Notes: a model not told the origin generated them from the sequence alone. Numbered from the stretch's first letter, positions 1-6,608 are shown. The stretch: 9,651 nt of DNA from Chloroflexota bacterium (GCA_003520455.1 DOUV01000095.1:274-9924), one strand, 5' to 3'. Numbers and translations are program-made.

Positions 1-199
1 CGAACCTGAAAGCACCTTCACAAGGCGCTTTGCAATCGTCTCGGTGACTACTTGACCGGCGCTCTAGAGACGGTAAGATGAGCGCAAGGCGGCCTGATAC
101 TTCAGTTGTAATGATCGGAGCCCCCGCCGAACCTTGTTTTAACGCCGATGCTCGCACGGTCCACACGCTGCTGTTCACGTGGACCTCGCAAGAGTGCGC
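1..199. other. Non-coding stretch, no gene recognised
   Basis: Apart from repeat copy 1, I see no coding signal here. The one plus-strand open frame (78-425) is Arg/Ser/Pro-rich, runs through both hairpins and the repeats, and has no convincing ribosome binding site. The minus-strand frame ending in the TAG at 64-66 is only about 24 codons long. No tRNA or clear promoter was seen. Confidence 0.5.
46..67 (-). repeat. 22-bp repeat, copy 1
   Basis: Matches copy 3 (416-437) in the same orientation at 19 of 22 positions and the reverse complement of copy 2 (336-357) at 19 of 22. The shared core is CCGGTCAAG. It is not near any detectable gene end; the surrounding 1-200 contains no credible coding region. 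Confidence 0.6.
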
Positions 200-241
200 A
201 AAAAGAGGTGGGCCGGCGACCATCTGGTCGCCGGCCCACCC
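200..241 (-). terminator. Rho-independent terminator on the minus strand
   Basis: A perfect 15-bp GC-rich stem (arms 207-221 and 226-240) closes a 4-nt loop and, read on the minus strand, is followed by TCTTTTT. The plus-strand side has no U-tract, so it terminates leftward transcription. It lies about 195 bp past the SnoaL-like stop codon and would also catch readthrough from the upstream operon. Confidence 0.8.
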
Positions 242-264
242 TCCTTCAACAAGAAACCCAAAGA

Positions 265-295
265 TGTTAGCCCGCGGCGGAGCCGCAGGCCAACA
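265..295 (-). terminator. Hairpin upstream of the main terminator, possible attenuating or first terminator
   Basis: Two 14-nt arms (265-278 and 282-295) flank a 3-nt loop. In minus-strand RNA the two irregular positions become G-U wobbles, so the stem is continuous; in plus-strand RNA they would be A-C mismatches. This favours function in the leftward transcript. It is followed by TCTTT and then GGG, a weak U-tract, so termination here alone may be poor. It could instead stabilise the 3' end or be a dispersed repeat. Confidence 0.45.
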
Positions 296-335
296 CCCCT
301 CTCCTCACACGAATAACAAGATCCTCCGCCCGGTC

Positions 336-357
336 CTGGAGCGCCGGTCAAGGCGTC
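336..357 (+). repeat. 22-bp repeat, copy 2 (inverted)
   Basis: Carries the CCGGTCAAG core on the plus strand. It forms inverted pairs with copy 1 (bounding 46-357, which contains both terminator hairpins) and with copy 3 (bounding 336-437, which contains the 358-396 hairpin). Against copy 3 there are 18 of 22 identities; three of the four differences become G-U wobbles in plus-strand RNA. Confidence 0.6.
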
Positions 358-396
358 AGACTTCCGAAGTCTCGTCTCGGAAGACTTCGGAAGTCT
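358..396. repeat. Perfect inverted repeat with 15-bp arms, each arm itself near-palindromic
   Basis: Arms at 358-372 (AGACTTCCGAAGTCT) and 382-396 are exact reverse complements around a 9-nt spacer. Each arm is also nearly self-complementary, so either one large hairpin or two small ones can form. It sits between repeat copies 2 and 3, making a nested palindrome over 336-437. There is no U-tract on either side, so it is not an ordinary terminator. It may be a mobile palindromic (REP/MITE-like) element. Confidence 0.7.
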
Positions 397-415
397 CTGA
401 CCACGCGTCCACGGC

Positions 416-437
416 GACTCCTTGACCGGTGTTCTAG
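416..437 (-). repeat. 22-bp repeat, copy 3, covering the SnoaL-like stop codon
   Basis: Same orientation as copy 1 and inverted to copy 2. Its last bases supply the TAG at 434-436 that ends the SnoaL-like gene, so the repeat reaches into the coding frame. If the element is mobile, its insertion may have set the present C-terminus of the protein. Confidence 0.6.
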
Positions 438-1105
438 GTGCGATTCAACGTGACGGGAATGGACATGCCCGGCAGCGAGAGCTCTCCGCGGATCTGGGTA
501 TCCGAGGTCTGCTCCCCCCTGAAGCCGAGGTTAAGATTCTCGACCCGCCCCTCGAGAAAGATCGACGGATAGTCGTTGACGCCGGTAACCTCGTGAATAG
601 CGCGCAGCCCGCTCACGGCAACCGTGCCACGTACCTTCTGGTTTTGTTGTGTCAGATGCAGCGTCACGGAGATTCCCTCGTGCGAGCCCTGCCACCCACC
701 GGTAACGTCAGCTTCTTCTGGCTTCTCCCGCTTCGGCAACCGGCCCATCTGGACCATTCTGCTCAGGCGGTCTTCGGTCAGCTGGACGTCCACAACCTGG
801 CCGCCTTCCACGCTGGCGATCGCGGTCCCGCACCATGATACCGTCTTTCCGGTGGGCGCAATCCCTTCGAACTCTCCCTTGTGCGTGCCGCGGGCCGTGT
901 AGCGGAAGCCGACTCTATCATTTTCGTCTGTGATTTCTTCAACCGTGTACGTTAGATCGGGGAAGGCAGCTCGCCGCTGCTTGATGCCCTCACGGACGAG
1001 CTCGGTCAAGCGGGGGGCAAACAGCTGGTCGACGATATCGAGGTTGCCCTGGTTAAACGCTTCTTCCAAACCACGCTTGACGAGTTCTACGTTTTCTGCC
1101 GACAT
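434..1105 (-). CDS. SnoaL-like (ester cyclase-type) protein with a C-terminal beta-rich domain (223 aa)
   Basis: Residues 1-122 follow the SnoaL/polyketide-cyclase-like alpha+beta fold: NVELVKRGLEEAFNQGNLDIVDQLFA (5-30), RRAAFPDLTYTVEEI (44-58), RVGFRYTARGTHKGEFEGIAPTGKTVSW (64-91) and a closing DRLSRMVQMG (112-121). The segment after FAP is about ten residues shorter than usual and lacks the common 'vdH..p..pG' stretch, so a cyclase active site is doubtful. Many proteins of this fold are non-catalytic or have unknown ligands. Residues about 135-223 (GGWQGSHEGISVTLHLTQQNQKVRGTVAV, then GRVENLNLGF and IRGELSL) look like a small lipocalin-like beta-barrel domain, an unusual partner. No signal peptide is visible. 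It has its own promoter, a strong ribosome binding site and downstream terminators, so it is probably monocistronic and independent of the operon. Its TAG lies inside a copy of the 22-bp repeat. Confidence 0.85.
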   Translation of the reverse strand: MSAENVELVKRGLEEAFNQGNLDIVDQLFAPRLTELVREGIKQRRAAFPDLTYTVEEITDENDRVGFRYTARGTHKGEFEGIAPTGKTVSWCGTAIASVEGGQVVDVQLTEDRLSRMVQMGRLPKREKPEEADVTGGWQGSHEGISVTLHLTQQNQKVRGTVAVSGLRAIHEVTGVNDYPSIFLEGRVENLNLGFRGEQTSDTQIRGELSLPGMSIPVTLNRT

Positions 1106-1110
1106 GAGAA

Positions 1111-1117
1111 CCCTCCC
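1111..1117 (-). promoter_or_regulatory. Strong Shine-Dalgarno site of the SnoaL-like gene
   Basis: GGGAGGG on the minus strand, with its GGAGG core 6 nt before the ATG at 1105. It is the clearest ribosome binding site in the window and fixes the start. The operon genes, by contrast, mostly lack one and appear to rely on overlaps. Confidence 0.8.
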
Positions 1118-1187
1118 TTCGAGGTGAAGGCGTGCGCAGCTGGAGACGATGGTGGCAAGTTTGCGCTGCTACTGGATCGATATTGTT

Positions 1188-1216
1188 ATCATACGCGCAA
1201 CTATACCGGCTGTCAA
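1188..1216 (-). promoter_or_regulatory. Near-consensus sigma-70 promoter for the SnoaL-like gene
   Basis: On the minus strand TTGACA (1216-1211) is separated by exactly 17 nt from TATGAT (1193-1188), one mismatch from the full consensus. It lies a few bases after the operon's last stop codon at 1221. Transcription should start near 1181, giving a 5' leader of about 75 nt. An A/T-rich stretch follows the -10 box and no competing gene overlaps it. Confidence 0.8.
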
Positions 1217-1220
1217 CGGG

Positions 1221-1940
1221 CTACGAAAGCACCCGGACATCCCATCGCGCAAGCTCTTTCCAGCTTGAGAATGCATAGACTTCGTCATCCATGTAGTAGA
1301 CTCTTGTTTTGCCTTGTTCGATGCCATAATTGCTCGGGTTTGGATCGAGGGCCACGTGATAGAGGAGGATGCTCGTTGCCATCAGGAGAGCCATTCTGCG
1401 GTGCACCAGGCACAGTCGCAGCCTTTGGCGCCACATGCCCCCGCGCTGCATCTTCTCGAAAAAGGGCGAGATGAGGCTGATGCCGCGCGGCTTTACCGCC
1501 CGGCACCACCCCCGTCCCTCGGATGCTTGAGAAGATCCCCCTCGCTCGTCCGGCAGCTGCGTGATAGGAATCAGACGTGGGGTCACGCTACACGGCCAGT
1601 AGTTCTCCCCATCGTGAAAAATGAACCAGGCTTTGGCCGGGTGCCAGATCGCGATACGCCTGGTCAGTTCCACCGATCGGGCCACTTGAGCCTTGAGCGC
1701 TGCAAGATCCGGGCTTTTATCTGTCTGGCGCGTCTTCACGACCCAGCCCTGACTGAAGAGCAGGCACGTTGTGCTGGACATCTCGACGCCACCCTCTGCC
1801 GCTCGCGCGGGTATATCCGATAACAGCGCGAAGAGTCGCTCGCGCAACAGGGGACCCTCGTCGTCCACGAGGATGAGGTCGGCCGGGCTTGCCAGCCACG
1901 GGAACTGCTCAGTGCCAACCAGGTTTTCCATAGAGATCAT
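1221..1940 (-). CDS. Uncharacterised protein with possible protein-kinase-like fold signatures (239 aa)
   Basis: I do not recognise a named family. Several features suggest a small, divergent member of the protein-kinase/APH-like superfamily: GWVVKTRQ (65-72) with K69 in a beta3-like strand; WYPCSV-like core at YWPCSVTPRLIPITQL (114-129); HVALDPNPSNYGI (195-207), which looks like a catalytic loop with D199 and N201 or N204; and RVYYMDDEVYAFSSW (213-227), where D218 or D219 would be the metal-binding Asp in place of DFG. It lacks a glycine-rich loop that I can identify, so activity is uncertain. The frame extends upstream to 2177 inside the GT4 gene, but that part is out-of-frame readthrough. 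The ATG at 1940 forms an ATGA overlap with the GT4 stop. A second ATG lies at 1931. It is the last gene of the operon. The coding call is firm and the kinase call tentative. Confidence 0.75.
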   Translation of the reverse strand: MISMENLVGTEQFPWLASPADLILVDDEGPLLRERLFALLSDIPARAAEGGVEMSSTTCLLFSQGWVVKTRQTDKSPDLAALKAQVARSVELTRRIAIWHPAKAWFIFHDGENYWPCSVTPRLIPITQLPDERGGSSQASEGRGWCRAVKPRGISLISPFFEKMQRGGMWRQRLRLCLVHRRMALLMATSILLYHVALDPNPSNYGIEQGKTRVYYMDDEVYAFSSWKELARWDVRVLS

Positions 1941-3553
1941 GAACGGGACAATCGCTTTTGAATGAGCGCGAGTGCTGTATGAGCCGCACCCGGGGAGCGC
2001 CGCAGCCGGGTGCGGATATACTCCTTTTGCAGCAGTGCCAGCGGACAGACTTCCTCGACGGCCTCCTGGAGCTCGCTGCGCCATCTGCCCGTGAGCCTGG
2101 CCGCGAGCCGGCGCGGCTTGAAGCGCTGCAAGCTCAGCAACCGCCGCACCCCCATGGCCGTCCGTTGTCTTGTGCATGCCAGGCAGCGTTGCTCGATGGA
2201 GGCATGCCAGTACCCGAGCAACGCTTCACCCACCGGCCGCGCTTCCGGACCGAGCAACTGTTCGAGCAACGCGAGATAGCGCTCCTGGTCCTCCCGATCG
2301 AGCCGAGGAGGCACGATGCCTTCCCGGCCTCGACGCCGATGCTCCGCCGTCGCAGTCTCGTACAACTGCTCCACGCGCGCTGCAATCGTGTCGACGCTGA
2401 AGCGCTCGTGGGCAAATCGCCGCGCGTTCTGGCCGACCGCCCTGGCCAACGTGGGATTGGAAAGGAGCACGAGGGCGTACTCCGCCAATTCGCGATCCCA
2501 CTCCTGGGGATCGGGGCTCTGGAAGAGGAACCCCGTCTCGCCGTGAACGATCATGTCTCGCAGGCCGCCGACAGGTGCCGCGACCACAGGGCTTCCGACG
2601 GCCATTGCCTCGGCGCACATCATGCCGAATGCCTCGTACCGGGAAGGCATCATCACCAGGTCCGCGGCACTCAACACGCCGGCGAATCTTGCCGCATCAT
2701 CGATCCAGCCCAGCGGCGTGACAGCCGGACCGAAGTGCCGGCGAAACAGGCCCACGGTGCCGCTATCACGGGCCAGCAGCAAGAGGCGCAGGGTGGGGCG
2801 CGCCTGCCGCATCCTCTTAAAGGCGCGCAGAACGATATCGGCGCCCTTCAGGTCGCTATCGATTCTTCCCCCGAACAGGACAAGCTGCTCCCCGGGATTG
2901 GCGAGCTCTCGTCTCAAGGCCTGCCCGTCGTCGGGAGTGGAGAAACGGACGTCAATCGGATCGGGAACGACGGCCGGCTTGCCGGATGCCGGCCGGAAGG
3001 CTTCGTGCACGAACGTGGCATCCTCAACCGACGGACAGATCACCAGGTCGGCAAAGCGGGTAGGAAACGACTGGGTCATCTCGTGCAGGCAGGATTCCAG
3101 GCCGAGAACAGGGGCCGAGAACGGATCGTACACGAATCGAGGCGCCATAGCGGCGTGGTGTTTCGCCAGGAGATAGCGAAAATGAAGGACATACGGGAGC
3201 CTGTAGTGGCGCTGCAGTTCGTACGCGACCGGGAAGAAGTAGGAGAGGAACCCGCCGCTATCGTGGACGAGGTTCACTGCCGGAAGGGGAATCTCTCGTT
3301 CCAGGTAGGAAAGGACGCTCCTGGCGTAGACCGCCTCCTGCTCGTCTTTCCGGAGCGGTTCCGCCCCGGACAGGCGCAGCCGGTGCACGTCGACGCCATC
3401 AATCTGTTCCCGTAGCGGTTCCTCGTTGGTTTCGCAGATGATGTGGACGGTATGGCCGCGCGCCACCAGGCCGGCGGCCAGGAGATGGGAACACTTCCCG
3501 GCGCCACCAGGATGTCTCGGATATGAGGGCTCACTGAACATGAGAATCTGCAC
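1937..3553 (-). CDS. GT4 family glycosyltransferase with a C-terminal extension (538 aa)
   Basis: Residues are numbered from the GTG at 3553. The N-lobe has a glycine-rich loop, PGGAGKCSHLL (15-25), after strand QILMFSEP, and RGHTVHIICETNEE (32-45). The C-lobe has VLFGGRIDSDLKGADIVLRAF (225-245) and PSRYEAFGMMCAEAMAVGSPVVA (303-325), containing the E-x7-E nucleotide-sugar motif (E307, E315), then GLRDMIVHGETGFLF (330-344). These are clear hallmarks of retaining GT4 enzymes. About 120 residues beyond the usual end (410-538) are Arg-rich, helical and hold a CLAC pair. A GTG at 3604 in the same frame would add 17 poorly structured residues. I prefer 3553 because GAGG lies 6 nt upstream and the protein then begins at its first beta strand. 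The stop overlaps the next start as ATGA (1937-1940). It presumably adds one sugar to the operon's glycan or glycoconjugate. Confidence 0.9.
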   Translation of the reverse strand: MQILMFSEPSYPRHPGGAGKCSHLLAAGLVARGHTVHIICETNEEPLREQIDGVDVHRLRLSGAEPLRKDEQEAVYARSVLSYLEREIPLPAVNLVHDSGGFLSYFFPVAYELQRHYRLPYVLHFRYLLAKHHAAMAPRFVYDPFSAPVLGLESCLHEMTQSFPTRFADLVICPSVEDATFVHEAFRPASGKPAVVPDPIDVRFSTPDDGQALRRELANPGEQLVLFGGRIDSDLKGADIVLRAFKRMRQARPTLRLLLLARDSGTVGLFRRHFGPAVTPLGWIDDAARFAGVLSAADLVMMPSRYEAFGMMCAEAMAVGSPVVAAPVGGLRDMIVHGETGFLFQSPDPQEWDRELAEYALVLLSNPTLARAVGQNARRFAHERFSVDTIAARVEQLYETATAEHRRRGREGIVPPRLDREDQERYLALLEQLLGPEARPVGEALLGYWHASIEQRCLACTRQRTAMGVRRLLSLQRFKPRRLAARLTGRWRSELQEAVEEVCPLALLQKEYIRTRLRRSPGAAHTALALIQKRLSRS

Positions 3554-3559
3554 GCGGCG

Positions 3560-3563
3560 CCTC
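3560..3563 (-). promoter_or_regulatory. Ribosome binding site supporting the GTG start of the GT4 gene
   Basis: GAGG on the minus strand sits 6 nt before the GTG at 3553. The longer alternative start, GTG at 3604, has only a GGGG run about 10 nt upstream. Together with the first beta strand beginning right at this codon, the site favours 3553 over both 3604 and the ATG at 3541, which would cut into the strand. Confidence 0.5.
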
Positions 3564-3633
3564 ACGAGTCCGGGGGCGCGCTCGGTGGCAAATGCCGGAG
3601 ACACTCGCCAGCGGCCCCGCCCTGCATTCTATG

Positions 3634-4404
3634 TCACGGTTGAAAAGTGGAGACCCAGATTCGCTCGTGCGCCTCCGAGCGACACCACCGAAACCCATGG
3701 CGCCGGACTGCACTCAGGTCTCTTGGTCTCATCTGGCTCTTGTAGAACGATAACGCCTCGATCTTTCGACCGAAGACCGAGCCGATCGAGATGTAGAGCG
3801 GGTAGAGCCCGGCATCGAGGGACCGGCAGTGCTGTCGAATGGCCTTCTGGGACAGCGATGCAGCGTACGGGAGGTCTTCATAGTAAGCCAGCAGCACGGG
3901 CATCTCCCTGGCAAGCTCGACCGCCGCCCGCCGGACGAGCAGATGGTCACGATGATTTCCCAGGCCGAGCGGGACGACGAGGTAGGTGGGCCGGAGTTCG
4001 TGGAGTGTCTGTCGCAGCGCTATCTCCAGTTCGGCCGGTGCGACGAACTCGGCCTGGGGTGTCGCCGCAAACAACCGGTCGGTATACAGCTCCTCTCGGA
4101 GGGCCGCCTCCGGGAGGTCGAGGTAGCGGAGGCGCAGCCCGAGCGAGGCCGCGAACGTCCGGTCTTCGTCATTCCGCTGCCGGGTCACTTCTCGCCAGTC
4201 CGCCTGAAAGCCGTCCCGCATGTAGTTGGAACGTCCAAACACAGTCACGAGTGTGACCGGCGAGCGGAAAACGCGCCGGTGCAGGCTGCCGCCAAGCGAG
4301 AGCGCGGCGTCGTCAGCGTGCGGCGAGATGACAGCGGTCCCCCCGCCGGCCGTCCTCGGTTCCTGCCCGGTTCGTTGCCGGGCCTCAGCCGTCAGAATGG
4401 TCAT
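3634..4404 (-). CDS. PIG-L/LmbE family deacetylase (256 aa)
   Basis: VISPHADDAALSLGG (25-39) contains the PHxDD zinc-binding motif, with H29 and D32 as expected ligands and D31 as the likely catalytic base. GNHRDHLLVRRA (149-160) supplies the distal H-x-x-H pair, H151 and H154. YYEDLPYA (174-181) is also typical of the family, and length is normal for it. Members remove N-acetyl groups from GlcNAc-containing substrates such as GlcNAc-PI, the mycothiol and bacillithiol precursors and glycopeptide antibiotics. Here, among glycosyltransferases, it most likely de-N-acetylates a HexNAc residue on the operon's product. No signal peptide or membrane segment is visible, so it should act in the cytoplasm. 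It starts 12 bp after the preceding gene's stop with only a weak ribosome binding site. The family is secure and the substrate is inferred. Confidence 0.92.
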   Translation of the reverse strand: MTILTAEARQRTGQEPRTAGGGTAVISPHADDAALSLGGSLHRRVFRSPVTLVTVFGRSNYMRDGFQADWREVTRQRNDEDRTFAASLGLRLRYLDLPEAALREELYTDRLFAATPQAEFVAPAELEIALRQTLHELRPTYLVVPLGLGNHRDHLLVRRAAVELAREMPVLLAYYEDLPYAASLSQKAIRQHCRSLDAGLYPLYISIGSVFGRKIEALSFYKSQMRPRDLSAVRRHGFRWCRSEAHERIWVSTFQP

Positions 4405-4416
4405 CCGGTTGCCCAG

Positions 4417-5841
4417 TCAGAGTGGCGGCAGCATCGCTTGCCCGATGTCCGCTTCGATCAGAACGCGCTCGGCGGCTGAAAAATAGAGCACCTGCCGCTC
4501 CGAGCGAACGGCACTCTCACCATCCGCTCGCGCTGCCTCGCCGGAATCGTAGAGGCGCCCCCACAAACGGGCCACGCGCTCCTCCCCGGCGACGGTATAG
4601 CGGCACAGGAGCGCGTGAAGCTGGGAGTCTGCCATGCGACGAAGGCGCGTGGAGCGGAGCGCGCGGAGCATGACCGCCTGACCCTGTACCTGGCGGCGCA
4701 GAGCGGCCTGGATGTTTCCTGGGGTGAAGCCACGTGCGAAGCACTCCCGCGACGTCTCGCGCAGCCGGTCGCGAGGAAGACGCTCGAGGAAGTCGGCTGC
4801 CTTCGCGACAGCGCCGAGCTCGCCGCTGTGGACGCCGTCCATCTCTGCTTTCTCGTTGCTCAAGAATCGCCGGGCGGCCGCGATCGTTGCGGCATCTGCC
4901 TCTGATAAGGAAGTGACGTGCGCAAACGGCCGGCATGCTTCCGGCAGATACTCGAGCCACGTCGGACCCTCGTGATACACGACGATCACCGGCGTCCGCA
5001 GCGCCAGGCACTCACTGACTTGCATGAACCCGTACTTCACAATCGCCAGCCGCGAGAGTTCGAGGAGGCCGAACAGGAGTGGATCTGGGGGTTGTGGAAT
5101 GACCCGGCTGTTTCGCCTGACGCTATCGGGTAAACGGTCGAGCTGCTCCCGGCATTTATCCGGGTTTCGCGACAGAAACAACGTCTCGAAGTCCGGCTCG
5201 TCGACTGTTTCCACCAGGGAGAGTGCCAGTCTCTCGACCTTCGTGTCGTACGCCAGGACCGTGACAAGCCTGTCGCCTTCCAGGCCAAGCTCGTCGGCGA
5301 GCATCGCGCGTGCGGCCTGGGGGGCGCTTTCGATATACGGGGGGACCTGGCAGAGATACGGGGGTGGGTCCGGCATCTGGAAGGAACTGGGGCCGGCGAG
5401 AATGATACCGTCGGCAATCGACCCGTGGGCTTCGCAGAACAGCGAGACCAGCAGCGGATTGTAGGCGTTATCCAGGATAACCAGCGGAATTCTCAACTCT
5501 CCCGCGCACAGAGCCGTTTCCAGCATCGCACCTGCTAACGGCACTTCGCCGACGACGATCAGATCCGGATCGATCGCCGCGATCTGCTCCAGAAAGACCT
5601 GCCGGTTTTGCTCCGCATCCTCAAATGCGGCAACGCTGAACGGAATGTCGATGAAATCCATGCGCTGTTCCGCCAGCGCGGTCAGGTCGTCCTGATACGC
5701 CTCGCGGCCGGTACAGAAGAAGACGACTTCGTGGCCGCGATCGCATAGCGCCATTGCGATTCGCAGCCCCCGTTTGTAGACGCCGATCAGCGCCTGGCCT
5801 TCATAATTCCCGAAGCAGTAGGTGACGAACAAGACTCTCAT
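4417..5841 (-). CDS. GT-B fold glycosyltransferase, GT1/GT28-like (474 aa)
   Basis: The start MRVLFVTYCFGNYEGQ followed by a helix and DRGHEVVFFCTGRE (34-47) is the first Rossmann unit of a GT-B enzyme. DPDLIVVGEVPLAGAMLETA (91-110) and PLVILDN (119-125) follow the N-lobe pattern. The C-lobe has VTVLAYDTK (193-201), then LAIVKYGFMQVSECLALRTPVIVV (265-288) and HEGPTWLEYL (290-299), which resemble the donor-binding region of GT1/GT28 enzymes such as MurG-type and macrolide-type transferases. Residues about 385-474 form an Arg-rich extension not expected in the core family. It should transfer a sugar from a nucleotide-sugar donor in the cytoplasm; donor and acceptor cannot be read from the sequence. 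The start overlaps the PPTase stop as ATGA with no clear Shine-Dalgarno site, so re-initiation is likely. The fold is confident, the subfamily less so. Confidence 0.85.
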   Translation of the reverse strand: MRVLFVTYCFGNYEGQALIGVYKRGLRIAMALCDRGHEVVFFCTGREAYQDDLTALAEQRMDFIDIPFSVAAFEDAEQNRQVFLEQIAAIDPDLIVVGEVPLAGAMLETALCAGELRIPLVILDNAYNPLLVSLFCEAHGSIADGIILAGPSSFQMPDPPPYLCQVPPYIESAPQAARAMLADELGLEGDRLVTVLAYDTKVERLALSLVETVDEPDFETLFLSRNPDKCREQLDRLPDSVRRNSRVIPQPPDPLLFGLLELSRLAIVKYGFMQVSECLALRTPVIVVYHEGPTWLEYLPEACRPFAHVTSLSEADAATIAAARRFLSNEKAEMDGVHSGELGAVAKAADFLERLPRDRLRETSRECFARGFTPGNIQAALRRQVQGQAVMLRALRSTRLRRMADSQLHALLCRYTVAGEERVARLWGRLYDSGEAARADGESAVRSERQVLYFSAAERVLIEADIGQAMLPPL

Positions 5842-6608
5842 CGAAGGACCATCTGCCAGCGTTTCAGCTTCCAGCCGTGCCCTTCCACCACCAGCGCAGC
5901 CATATAGTCCGGGCCGGGCCGGAGCTCCCGGACCGACCAGCGCCCGGCTTCGGCCGGATCGCCCGCCGCGGAGAGCAACCGTGCCGGTTCGCCCGGATGG
6001 AGAGAGACGTCGAATTGGTCGAGCGGATACGATAACCCCTCACCCCTGGCCTTGATATACGCTTCCTTCCGGGTCCAACAGGTGAAGAAGGCTGCATGCC
6101 GTTGTTCCGGCGGCACCGTGCGCAGCGCCGCGTTCTCGCGCGGCGAGAAGAATCGCGCCGCGATTTCCTCGCCAGCGATGTGGGGGCGGATGCGTTCCAG
6201 ATCGACGCCGACCCCGCGCCCGCGCGCGACCGCGTAGAGGGCCAGCTCGCCGGAGTGAGAGAGGTTGAAGCTCAGCCACTCGCCATGCTTCCTGGCACAA
6301 TCGAGAGCCGGTTTTCCATAACGATTGGTGTGAAAGCGCAGGTCATCCGGCCTCATGTCCAGGTATCGGCTCAGGATGATCCTGAGCACGCCGCGGGCGA
6401 CGATGAAGCGGTTGCGATCTTCCTGGAAGTAGAATCGTTCGGCCCGCCTGGTTTCATCCGGCGCCAGGAGATCGAGCAAACCCTGCAACTGCACTGTTGC
6501 GACGTTCAGCGAGGCACGCCACACGTGGACCTCGTCGTCCGGAAGCACCGCCTCCGCAGGCGGAGGAAACCACAGCTTCTCGGCCAGGCGGTCACTGTTC
6601 ACTCTCAT
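5838..6608 (-). CDS. Sfp-type 4'-phosphopantetheinyl transferase (256 aa)
   Basis: This enzyme would move the phosphopantetheine arm of CoA onto a serine of an acyl or peptidyl carrier protein. All family motifs are present: FNLSHSGELALYA (114-126), GVGVDLERI (132-140) with Mg ligands D136 and E138, and FFTCWTRKEAYIKARGEGL (174-192) with W178, K181, E182 and K186. NRYGKP (95-100) precedes them, and the length is normal for a two-lobed Sfp/Gsp enzyme. The ATG at 6608 overlaps the end of the upstream gene by 17 bp. A GTG at 6602 is a good alternative because the GGGTGGG just upstream is better spaced from it. Much longer versions of this frame run backwards through the upstream gene and are artefacts. 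The stop overlaps the next start as ATGA (5838-5841). No carrier protein is encoded in the window, so its partner is elsewhere. Confidence 0.92.
   Translation of the reverse strand: MRVNSDRLAEKLWFPPPAEAVLPDDEVHVWRASLNVATVQLQGLLDLLAPDETRRAERFYFQEDRNRFIVARGVLRIILSRYLDMRPDDLRFHTNRYGKPALDCARKHGEWLSFNLSHSGELALYAVARGRGVGVDLERIRPHIAGEEIAARFFSPRENAALRTVPPEQRHAAFFTCWTRKEAYIKARGEGLSYPLDQFDVSLHPGEPARLLSAAGDPAEAGRWSVRELRPGPDYMAALVVEGHGWKLKRWQMVLR

Noticed and set aside
337..400. CRISPR array, considered because of the short repeated units
   Set aside because: Only palindromic arms in opposite orientations are present, with no regular direct repeats and spacers and no cas gene.
78..425. 115-aa plus-strand open frame in the left intergenic DNA
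   Set aside because: It crosses the terminator hairpins and the inverted repeats, has low-complexity Arg/Ser/Pro composition and no ribosome binding site.
1941..2177. 80-residue extension of the possible kinase-fold protein into the GT4 gene
   Set aside because: Low-complexity Ala/Gly/Arg sequence in a shadow frame; the ATGA overlap at 1937-1940 marks a natural start.
1958..3415. 485-aa plus-strand open frame opposite the GT4 gene
   Set aside because: It is antisense to a gene with clear GT4 motifs; its translation is low in hydrophobic core patterns and shows no domain. Long antisense frames are common in GC-rich DNA.
3829..4479. 216-aa plus-strand open frame opposite the PIG-L deacetylase
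   Set aside because: The opposite strand has the full PIG-L motif set; this frame has none and spans the junction with the neighbouring gene.
6551..6566. 7-bp hairpin (CCTCCGC/GCGGAGG)
   Set aside because: It lies within the PPTase coding sequence over proline and alanine codons, has no U-tract and is explained by codon composition.
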